Positions 1-6,291 of a stretch of DNA of 64,000 bases are shown here, piece by piece. The stretch spans positions 2,976,001 through 3,040,000 of the forward strand of contig CP111109.1 of NCBI GenBank assembly GCA_026314275.1. The letters run 5' to 3'. A program made the position numbers and the translations under genes. The notes beneath the pieces are model-generated. The model saw nothing but the letters and a program-made list of their open reading frames with translations. It was not told the origin of the DNA and searched no databases. Position 1 is the stretch's first letter. Each line of letters begins with the position of its first letter. This DNA comes from JAGOEY01 sp017997515 (GTDB lineage Bacteria; Pseudomonadota; Gammaproteobacteria; Burkholderiales; Burkholderiaceae_C).

Positions 1-2
1 GG

Positions 3-569
3 GTGGAATGGCAATGGGCGGTTGACTCCCGCTCGGTGACGGCCAGCTACATCAAGTACTGGGCCGACGCCACCGTACTGGCCGAGCGTCTCAAGTACCA
101 GGTCGACCGCACATCGCTGCGTTACATCCAAGGACTGACGCCAGGCTTTTCGCTGCGCACCAGCCTGGGCGGGCAGTGGGCACGTGACAAGAATCTGCCG
201 TCGGCCGAGCAGTTTTTTATTGGTGGCGAAGGCAGCGTACGTGGCTACCCGGTAGGTGCATTTTCTGGCGACCAAGGCTACGCGCTCAACGTTGAATTGC
301 ACCACCCTCTGGTTAATACCCCACTGGGCACGCAGACTCTGGCCGCGACTGGTTTCTTCTTTGTCGACCACGGTCGTACCGTGCCGTACCGCCCACCGGC
401 CTCATTGTTGCCTCCGCGCGAAAAACTCACTGGTGTTGGCTGGGGCCTGAACGCCGCGGTCGGTAAACGCACCAGCCTGCGCATGACGCTGGGTTATGGG
501 CTGGACAAGGTTCCACAGACAGACCGCAACTATCAGGTGACGGTGCAGCTGATATCCAGTTTGTTGTGA
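3..569 (+). CDS. ShlB/FhaC-type two-partner secretion transporter, C-terminal part
   Basis: This is the last 188 residues of an outer-membrane TpsB/Omp85-type beta-barrel that would export a partner TpsA exoprotein. The gene enters from outside the window, so the POTRA domains are not visible. What is seen is alternating polar/hydrophobic beta-barrel sequence with the family motif GGEGSVRGYP near residue 75, the conserved VRGY segment at the tip of the barrel loop L6 that folds into the pore. The frame ends in a normal stop. No TpsA partner is visible in this window. The family call is firm; the exported substrate is unknown. Confidence 0.85.
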   Translation: MEWQWAVDSRSVTASYIKYWADATVLAERLKYQVDRTSLRYIQGLTPGFSLRTSLGGQWARDKNLPSAEQFFIGGEGSVRGYPVGAFSGDQGYALNVELHHPLVNTPLGTQTLAATGFFFVDHGRTVPYRPPASLLPPREKLTGVGWGLNAAVGKRTSLRMTLGYGLDKVPQTDRNYQVTVQLISSLL

Positions 570-740
570 TGGCGCTTGGCTGGCAGTCATGCCCCATTTC
601 TGTTCCGCTCACGTGTCCACCGAGCGAGAAGGGGTAGGGAAAAAATGCACAGCGCACACTCCTGAGCCGTGGCAATGCAGTGTGTACTTTGGATGATCTT
701 CATCGAAACACTCTTGCCTTCGTCATTTTTTTGGCAAAAG

Positions 741-774
741 AAAAACCCCTGACTCTTGCGAATCAGGGGTTTTT
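741..774. terminator. Rho-independent terminator between the transporter gene and the tRNA-Thr remnant
   Basis: A hairpin with arms AAAAACCCCTGA and TCAGGGGTTTTT is flanked by an A run on one side and a T run on the other, so it can work in both directions. Read on the minus strand it lies directly after the tRNA-Thr 3' remnant. It therefore was probably the native terminator of the tRNA-Thr gene before the island arrived. Confidence 0.8.
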
Positions 775-778
775 AAGA

Positions 779-828
779 ATGGTGCCGGAGAGATGAATCG
801 AACACCCGACCTTCTCATTGCGAATGAG
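779..828 (-). repeat. att site: 50-bp copy of the tRNA-Thr 3' half (attR of the split island)
   Basis: On the minus strand these 50 bases match positions 13036-13085, the anticodon arm to CCA end of tRNA-Thr, with one mismatch (49/50). The mismatch changes the anticodon triplet CGT to CGC. The upstream D arm and 5' acceptor strand are missing, so this is not a functional tRNA. A tRNA 3' end copied at the edge of an integrase gene is the classic far attachment site of a tRNA-targeting island. Here it is inverted relative to the intact tRNA. Confidence 0.9.
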
Positions 829-1009
829 GGGATAGGTGTATTCGCATGCGTTGATTGATGCTGATAGAATCTATATAAATCAACAACTTAGGTGGAATGT
901 GCTGGGTTTAAATCCAGTTCATGCGTTGATTGAAATTCGGCAGTTTTCAGCAAAATCGCTTACATCCGCCCTTACATCCTGGCCGATGTAAGCCCGCAAG
1001 GGGCACCGC
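829..1009 (+). promoter_or_regulatory. Integrase upstream region with repeated arm-type motifs
   Basis: No gene is visible here. It holds a 14-bp direct repeat, CATGCGTTGATTGA, at 845-858 and 920-933. It also holds three copies of the heptamer CTTACAT/ATGTAAG at 959-965, 971-977 and 985-992. The 20 bases 958-977 recur inverted at 13143-13162, next to the intact tRNA-Thr. Repeats shared by both ends of a tRNA-targeted element are what one expects of integrase arm-binding sites. The role is inferred; the repeats are directly visible. Confidence 0.6.
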
Positions 1010-2311
1010 ATGGCAAAGATTGCATTCACCGCTGGCCGGGTATCGGGGTTCAAGTGCCCGCCTGGCAAGACGCAGGCCTTCATGTGGGATGCGACCGCGC
1101 CGGGGCTTGGGCTGCGTGCCACACCAGCCGGAAAACCCGCCTATGTGTTCCAGAGCAAGTACCAAGGAAAAGACCTGCGCATAACTATCGGTGGCACTGC
1201 CGCCTGGAGCATCCCCCAGGCTCAAACCAAGGCACGCGAACTGCAACGCCTGATTGATGAAGGCACCGACCCCCGCGACCTGAAACGCGACGCCCTGGCC
1301 GCCCATGCCGAAAAGCAAGCCGCCGCCGCTGCCCAAGCGCTGACCGTGGGCGAACTGTGGCCGATGTATCTGGCGAACGGCAAACCCAAGCGCAAGGACG
1401 CATGGAAGCCCCGGTATAGGGCCGACCTTGAAGCGATGGCCGTACCCGGTGGCGAAAAGAAAAAGCGAGGGCAGGGCGTGACAAGGCCGGGGCCGCTGTA
1501 CCCGCTGCTGGCGTTGCCCTTGGTCGCCATCAATGAGGACACGTTGAAAAGCTGGTATGACCGCGAAGCCGTGGCAGGAAAGCACCAAGCTGCCCGCGCC
1601 TTGATGATGTTCCGGGGGTTCCTGCGCTGGTGTGCCGCCCGTCCTGAATATCGGGAAATGACAGACCGCGATGCAGGCAAGGCCGCAGCCATCGTGGAGA
1701 GCCTACCCCGCAACACCCGCCGCACTGACGCCCTGGATACCGCCCAGATTGCAGGGTGGTGGGCTGGTGCAGAGCAACTGAACAACCGCACCGCAAGCGT
1801 CTACCTGCGCGCCTTGCTGCTGACAGGTGCCCGCCGTGAAGAAATGGCCGCGCTGACGTGGGCGAATGTGGATTTTCAGTGGCGCAAGCTGACCCTTGCC
1901 GACAAAGTGGAGAACACCCGCACCATCCCCCTGCCGCCATATCTGGCGCAAATGCTTGCAACGCTGCCAAGGGTGAGCCGCTATGTGTTCGCCAGTACGG
2001 GTAAGACCGGGCGCATTGCCGACGCGCGCGCATCCCATGCCCAGGTGTTACAGCACGCCCAGGTTGCACGCCTGACGTTTCACGGACTGCGCCGCACCTT
2101 CATTCGGCAGGCCCGCAGCATAGCCCCAGCCGGGGTACCTGCGCAAATTGCAGGGCATGCACCGAGCGCCGTTGCTGAGGGGTACGCCATCCTGAGCATT
2201 GATGAGCTACGCCCCCATGCTGAGCGCGTGGAAGCGCATGTTCTGAGCCTTGCGGGTGTGCAGTTTGATGCCCAGGCCGTGCCCGGCGCGCTTCGAGTGG
2301 TGGCCGCATAG
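1010..2311 (+). CDS. Tyrosine recombinase (P4-like integrase) of the tRNA-Thr island
   Basis: This 433-residue site-specific recombinase would integrate and excise the island at the tRNA-Thr 3' end. The N-terminus has the DUF4102-like arm-binding region seen in P4-type integrases (GLGLRATPAGKPAYVFQ, about residues 32-48). The C-terminal catalytic domain keeps the expected residues: Arg275 in TGARREE, His358 and Arg361 in HGLRR, His383 in AGHAP, and a likely nucleophile Tyr392 in EGYAIL. The gene starts about 180 bp from the copied tRNA end at 779-828 and reads away from it. It looks intact and may still be active, but its two att sites are now in inverted orientation, so recombination between them would invert rather than excise. 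Confidence 0.93.
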   Translation: MAKIAFTAGRVSGFKCPPGKTQAFMWDATAPGLGLRATPAGKPAYVFQSKYQGKDLRITIGGTAAWSIPQAQTKARELQRLIDEGTDPRDLKRDALAAHAEKQAAAAAQALTVGELWPMYLANGKPKRKDAWKPRYRADLEAMAVPGGEKKKRGQGVTRPGPLYPLLALPLVAINEDTLKSWYDREAVAGKHQAARALMMFRGFLRWCAARPEYREMTDRDAGKAAAIVESLPRNTRRTDALDTAQIAGWWAGAEQLNNRTASVYLRALLLTGARREEMAALTWANVDFQWRKLTLADKVENTRTIPLPPYLAQMLATLPRVSRYVFASTGKTGRIADARASHAQVLQHAQVARLTFHGLRRTFIRQARSIAPAGVPAQIAGHAPSAVAEGYAILSIDELRPHAERVEAHVLSLAGVQFDAQAVPGALRVVAA

Positions 2312-2358
2312 GACAACTCAGACCCACAATAAAATACAAAAATCTATATAATTCAATC

Positions 2359-2688
2359 ATGAAGCCAATCGAATTTTGCGGCTCTGCACTGGATGACCTG
2401 CGCAGCTTTCCGCACACCGCAATGCGTGAGGCTGGGTATCAACTGGACAGGGTGCAAAACGGCCTTGCACCGGATGATGCCAAGGCCATGCCCAGCATTG
2501 GGGCGGGTGTGCTGGAGTTGCGTATATGGGACGAAGCGGGAACGTTCCGAGTGGTCTACATCGCCAAGCTGGAAGATGCTGTGCATGTGCTGCACTGCTT
2601 CCAAAAGAAAACCCAGCAAACCGCCAAGCGGGATATTGCACTGGCCCAAAAGCGACTCAAAGCATTGATGAAGGAGATTGCACCATGA
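2359..2688 (+). CDS. higB: HigB/RelE-type toxin (Gp49-like family)
   Basis: A 109-residue protein with the layout of Gp49/HigB host-inhibition toxins, which cleave mRNA on the ribosome. Family landmarks are the N-terminal DDLRSFP, the central LRIWDEAGTFRVVYIAKLED strand pair and the C-terminal HCFQKKTQQTAKRDIALA helix. The last of these carries the conserved F-x-K-K-T-x-x-T motif. It lies 47 bp after the integrase gene and overlaps the next gene by four bases (ATGA at 2685-2688). Toxin before antitoxin is the HigBA order. The pair probably stabilises the island. Family confidence is high; activity is untested. Confidence 0.9.
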   Translation: MKPIEFCGSALDDLRSFPHTAMREAGYQLDRVQNGLAPDDAKAMPSIGAGVLELRIWDEAGTFRVVYIAKLEDAVHVLHCFQKKTQQTAKRDIALAQKRLKALMKEIAP

Positions 2689-3008
2689 CCGACAAACAAC
2701 GCTTCGCCAGCGTGTGGGACGCTATCGAGGACACCCCCCAGAACGCCGCCAGCATGCGCGCACGCTCGGGCTTGATGATGAGCCTGACCGAAGTCATCCG
2801 CCAGCAAGGTATGACCCAGGCGCAGGCTGCCGCCCTTTTTGGTGTGACCCAGCCACGCATATCCGACCTGATGCGGGGCAAGGTCAACCTGTTTTCGCTG
2901 GACACCTTGATTGACATGGCCGCTACCGCTGGCATGGGGCCGACCGTGAAGGTTTCCACTCCCAAGGTGGCGAAGCGCGCAACACAACGGGCCACTGCGA
3001 CCGCCTGA
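2685..3008 (+). CDS. higA: HigA-type antitoxin, XRE helix-turn-helix
   Basis: The 107-residue product starts at the ATG that overlaps the toxin stop codon (ATGA), which indicates translational coupling. A longer in-frame reading upstream would run through the toxin gene and is not credible. Residues about 38-75 form an XRE helix-turn-helix: MTQAQAAALFGVTQPRISDL followed by GKVNLFSLDTLIDMA. Partner antitoxins of this family neutralise the toxin and repress their own operon. The tail (residues 84-107) is basic and Thr/Ala-rich. Confidence 0.9.
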   Translation: MTDKQRFASVWDAIEDTPQNAASMRARSGLMMSLTEVIRQQGMTQAQAAALFGVTQPRISDLMRGKVNLFSLDTLIDMAATAGMGPTVKVSTPKVAKRATQRATATA

Positions 3009-3086
3009 CCGTTTCGCCCCAGGTAGGCCCGCCTCGAAACCGGGCTGAAAAGCGGGACACCTTCACCCGCCTGCTGGGGCTTCTTC

Positions 3087-3419
3087 TTGAAGAGCGCCAA
3101 GAAGGGGTGCAAAGTGGTGGACTATGAAAGCGACAAAGCTAGCTATTGGAAAAATTGTGATGTTTGGACTCTGAGTGAGGTTCAGTTTTTACTAGATGGG
3201 CAATGGCCCGATAAGGGCAAAGAGCCACCATCCTCGCTGACTATGCACCTTGTTGAGTCAAAAAAAGAAATCGTTCACGACATGGGTAACGGCCACATTC
3301 TTGTCGCGGAGGAAAGAGAGCTGCATGTATTCCACCCGGTTCCTGATGGTGTGACACTGATTCAATTGGTTGAGGAAGCCATCGCAGCGGGCAGGCTGTC
3401 ACCCCTAAGGCAACGCTGA
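3087..3419 (+). CDS. Hypothetical island protein, C-terminus probably altered by an IS end
   Basis: A 110-residue protein of unknown function. Recognisable content is small: SYWKNCDVWTLSEVQFLLDG near the N-terminus, a form seen in short accessory proteins of mobile DNA, then VEEAIAAGRLSP. The true start may be the GTG at 3117 (VDYESDKASYWKN), since the first ten residues are poor in conserved character. The last codons and the stop lie inside an IS5-type end (3409-3424), so the original C-terminus was probably replaced. No function is proposed. Confidence 0.5.
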   Translation: MKSAKKGCKVVDYESDKASYWKNCDVWTLSEVQFLLDGQWPDKGKEPPSSLTMHLVESKKEIVHDMGNGHILVAEERELHVFHPVPDGVTLIQLVEEAIAAGRLSPLRQR

Positions 3420-3424
3420 TTAAG
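3409..3424 (+). repeat. Solo IS5-type terminal sequence
   Basis: GGCAACGCTGATTAAG is identical to the first 16 bases of the IS5-type element at 16807. It is preceded by CTAA, which fits the YTAR target of these elements. No transposase follows: the next thing is a MITE starting at 3424. This looks like a scar of an excised or deleted element. Confidence 0.6.
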
Positions 3425-3584
3425 GCGACGCTGAATAAGTCACCGCGATGGCGCGCGCCCTGGTTTGGGATGGGCTGCAAGGCGCAAACCGCAGCAATAG
3501 CCGCAGCTATTGCGAGGATGTGCAACGCCGCAGACCGCCCAAAGCAGGGATGCGCGGCACGCGAGGGACTTGTTCAGCGTTGCC
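3424..3584 (+). mobile_element. 161-bp MITE with IS5-type ends, copy 1
   Basis: A non-coding element bounded by imperfect inverted repeats (left GGCGACGCTGAATAAGTC, right end complement GGCAACGCTGAACAAGTC). It is flanked by TTAA on both sides (3420-3423 and 3585-3588). The interior carries an 8-bp-stem hairpin at 3494-3513 (GCAATAGC-CGCA-GCTATTGC). A second copy of the same length lies inverted at 21101-21261. The ends match those of the two full IS5-type elements in this window, so it was probably mobilised in trans by such a transposase. Confidence 0.85.
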
Positions 3585-3588
3585 TTAA

Positions 3589-5062
3589 TCTTACTGTGTC
3601 AATAAAATTATGGCATTATCGAGACCTCTTCATTTTTTACGTGAGGAATGATGGATGCCATCGAACGGTTTGAGCGGTACTTGGAACATTTGGCCGATGG
3701 ACTTGGCCATTCAGATCGGCACTCAGGTCTCAGAGGCTATTGCACAGGGTTGATGCTGCCGCTGGCACGCAAGAGCGTGGAGCCGATGGCAGCCCGCGTT
3801 GATCCCCTGCATGCAAGCGCCAGGCATCAGTCGCTGCATCATTTCGTTGCCAAGGCGCAGTGGTCTGATGCCGAGATGCTCAGACGGGTTTGTCAGTGGG
3901 TCGTGCCGAAGATGGATTTCAGCCGTGGTGGCTGGTGGATCATTGACGACACCGGATTCCCGAAGAAGGGCAAACACTCGGTAGGCGTGGCCCGGCAATA
4001 CTGCGGGATGTTGGGCAAACAGGACAACTGCCAGGTGGCTGTGAGCGTGTCGCTGGCCTGCGATCAAGGCAGCATTCCGGTGGCGTGGCAGCTCTACCTG
4101 CCCGAGGAATGGGCGACAGATGCGGGCCGCAAGGCCCGGGCCGGTGTACCGGAGGATGTGGAATTCGCGACCAAACCGCAAATCGCCTTGCAGCAATTGC
4201 GCGCGCTTCTGGCCGACGGCGCTCCGCACCATTGCGTGCTGGCCGACGCAGGCTACGGCGTGGACACCGCCTTCCGCCAGGCCTTGAGCGACATGGGGCT
4301 GACTTATGCTGTGGGAGTGACCTCGGCGGTGGTGGTTTGGGCTCCGGGGGTTGAGCCGCTGCCACCTGTACCCTACAGCGGCACAGGGCGGCCACCGGTG
4401 ATGCCGCGCCGGACTCCTGAGTTGCAACCGATGAGCGTCAAGGCCTTGGCCATGTCCTTGCCCGAACGGGCATTCCAGACCATCACCTGGCGCGAAGGCA
4501 CCAACGCGCCGCTCAGCGGGCGCTTCGCCGCACTGCGCGTGCGCCACGCCGGCGGCAATGCCGGCAAGGCGAGGCTGCGTCCGCTGCAATGGTTGCTCAT
4601 TGAATGGCCCAAGGATCAGGCCGAGCCCTGCAAGTACATCCTGTCCACGCTGCCCGAGGACACGCCCATAGCCGACTTGGTCAGAGCTACCTATCAGCGC
4701 TGGCGCATCGAGCGGGACTACCAGGACCTGAAGCAGGACTTCGGCTTGGGCCACTACGAGGGACGTGGCTGGCGGGGCTTCCACCACCACGCCTGCCTGA
4801 GCATCGCGGCCTACGGGTTCCTGATGGCAGAACGCCTCGTTGTCGACAAGCCTGTCGGCGGTAAAAAAAACTTCATCGAACGCCAGATGCCTGCCTTTCC
4901 CGAGGATTACATCCCCCGCGGCAGTCCTGCGCGCGCAGCGCCACGTGGCGACATCGATCACGAGCCTGCGCCATCGGCTGAGCTACCAGTTGATCGCCCG
5001 TCTCGGTCAGTGCCCCTGCTGTGGAAGGGTGCGCCCAAAGCTACTCTTGTGACACAGTAAGA
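3589..5062 (+). mobile_element. IS701-type insertion sequence, copy A (1474 bp)
   Basis: The ends are 13-bp inverted repeats TCTTACTGTGTCA / TGACACAGTAAGA. An identical-length copy lies at 19623-21096; the encoded proteins are the same, and at least one base differs in the left non-coding part. The four bases outside this copy are TTAA on the left and CTAA on the right, which is not a matching target duplication, unlike copy B (TTAG/TTAG). That suggests this copy sits at a rearrangement junction. Confidence 0.9.
3648..5060 (+). CDS. IS701-family DDE transposase, copy A
   Basis: The 470-residue transposase fills the IS. It has the family's N-terminal LEHLADGLGHSDRH region and the first catalytic Asp in WWIIDDTGFPKKGKHSVGVA (about residues 96-115). 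The second is in HCVLADAGYG (about residue 200). The acidic C-terminal motif is near IERDYQDLKQDFGLGHYEGR, the usual IS701/DDE_5 layout. A second ATG three bases downstream could also serve as start. The stop lies two bases inside the right end. Looks intact. Confidence 0.93.
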   Translation: MMDAIERFERYLEHLADGLGHSDRHSGLRGYCTGLMLPLARKSVEPMAARVDPLHASARHQSLHHFVAKAQWSDAEMLRRVCQWVVPKMDFSRGGWWIIDDTGFPKKGKHSVGVARQYCGMLGKQDNCQVAVSVSLACDQGSIPVAWQLYLPEEWATDAGRKARAGVPEDVEFATKPQIALQQLRALLADGAPHHCVLADAGYGVDTAFRQALSDMGLTYAVGVTSAVVVWAPGVEPLPPVPYSGTGRPPVMPRRTPELQPMSVKALAMSLPERAFQTITWREGTNAPLSGRFAALRVRHAGGNAGKARLRPLQWLLIEWPKDQAEPCKYILSTLPEDTPIADLVRATYQRWRIERDYQDLKQDFGLGHYEGRGWRGFHHHACLSIAAYGFLMAERLVVDKPVGGKKNFIERQMPAFPEDYIPRGSPARAAPRGDIDHEPAPSAELPVDRPSRSVPLLWKGAPKATLVTQ

Positions 5063-5159
5063 CTAAGCACTTCATACCAAGCCTCGCAAGGCTTTGTGAC
5101 CTGTGCCCCATATGCGTGAGAAAATAGCGGGTTATCCCCCAAACCCGAAAGAAAACGCC
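5063..5159 (+). promoter_or_regulatory. Short region between IS701 copy A and prfB
   Basis: About 97 bp that must hold whatever remains of the prfB promoter. A small palindrome (AGCCTCGCAAGGCT, about 5082-5095) is visible. I see no convincing -35/-10 pair. The IS right end lies only about 100 bp from the prfB start, so prfB may now depend on a truncated native promoter or on read-through from the IS. Confidence 0.4.
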
Positions 5160-6264
5160 ATGGACGCAGAACAAATCAACCTCATTGGTACCCAACTCTC
5201 CGATCTGGGCGCACGGACGGAAGATTTACGGAGGTATCTTTGACTTCGATGCCAAATCCGAAAGACTGAGGACGGTTAACGCGTCCCTCGAAGACCCCAG
5301 CGTCTGGAGCGACCCCAAGCGGGCCCAGGAACTCGGCAAAGAGAAAAAAGCGCTCGACGGTGTGGTCGTCACGCTGGACATGCTCACGCGTGAAATCTCT
5401 GACAACACCGAGCTGTACCAGATGTCGAAGGACGAAGGTGACTTCGATGGCCTTGCTTCCATCCAGGCCGACGTTGCCAAGCTGGCCGCCACCGTGGAGC
5501 AGCTGGAATTCCGCCGCATGTTCAACAACCCGGCGGACCCCCTGCCCTGCTTCCTGGACATCCAGGCCGGTGCGGGTGGCACGGAAGCCTGCGACTGGGC
5601 CAGCATGCTTCTGCGCCAGTACCTCAAGTACGCGGAACGCAAGGGCTTCAAAACCACGATCGAAGACGAAACCGCAGGCGACACCGCAGGCATCAAGGGT
5701 GCGACCATCAAGATCGAGGGTGAATACGCCTTTGGCCTGCTGCGCACCGAAACCGGTGTACACCGCCTGGTGCGCAAGTCGCCGTTCGACAGCTCGGGTG
5801 GACGCCATACCAGTTTTGCCAGCGTGTTTGTGTACCCCGAGGTGGACGACTCGATCGAGATCGAGATCAACCCCTCGGACGTGCGCACCGACACCTTCCG
5901 TGCCAGTGGCGCGGGTGGCCAGCACATCAACAAGACCGACTCGGCGGTGCGCCTCACGCACATCCCCACCGGTATCGTGGTGCAGTGCCAAGACGGACGC
6001 AGCCAGCACAGCAACCGCGACGTGGCTTGGAAACGCCTGCGTTCGCGCCTGTACGACTTCGAGCTGCGCAAGCAGCAAGAAGCCCAGCAGAAGCTGGAAG
6101 ACACCAAGACCGACGTGGGCTGGGGCCACCAGATCCGGTCGTACGTGCTGGACAACAGCCGTATCAAGGACTTGCGCACCAACGTCGAAGTGTCGGCCAC
6201 CCAGAAGGTGCTGGACGGTGACCTCGATGTCTTTATAGAGGCGTCCTTGAAGCAGGGCGTTTAA
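5160..6264 (+). CDS. prfB: Peptide chain release factor 2, with programmed +1 frameshift
   Basis: RF2 recognises UAA and UGA stop codons and triggers peptide release on the ribosome. Translation begins at ATG 5160 (MDAEQINLIGTQLSDLG), runs 27 codons to CTT, meets an in-frame TGA at 5241-5243, and continues in the +1 frame from 5242 to TAA at 6264. This gives about 367 residues, the normal RF2 length. The tripeptide anticodon SPF (in RKSPFDSSGGRH) identifies RF2 rather than RF1, and GGQ (ASGAGGQHINKTDS) is the catalytic loop. Annotators that ignore the shift would start the gene too late. The island junction lies just upstream and a NACHT gene 27 bp downstream. Confidence 0.97.
5230..5244 (+). 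promoter_or_regulatory. prfB programmed frameshift signal
   Basis: GGAGG (an internal Shine-Dalgarno) sits just upstream of TAT-CTT-TGA-C. The ribosome slips from CTT to TTT and moves +1 when RF2 is scarce. This is the well-known autoregulatory circuit in which low RF2 raises RF2 synthesis. Confidence 0.95.
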
Positions 6265-6291
6265 AGAAATACAAAAATAGGACAGCTAACA

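Noticed and set aside
781..840. A second tRNA-Thr gene on the minus strand
   Set aside because: Only the anticodon arm to CCA part is present and the anticodon triplet is changed, so it cannot fold as a tRNA. It is an att copy.
947..2069. Long minus-strand frames opposite the integrase gene
   Set aside because: They mirror a GC-rich coding region, and the plus strand has all catalytic motifs of a tyrosine recombinase.
2526..3008. A 160-residue version of the antitoxin
   Set aside because: The extra 53 codons overlap the toxin gene out of frame. The coupled ATG at 2685 gives a normal antitoxin.
3723..4961. A 412-codon frame antisense to the IS701 transposase (also at 19757-20995)
   Set aside because: A composition shadow of a GC-rich transposase. 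No ribosome site and no family features.
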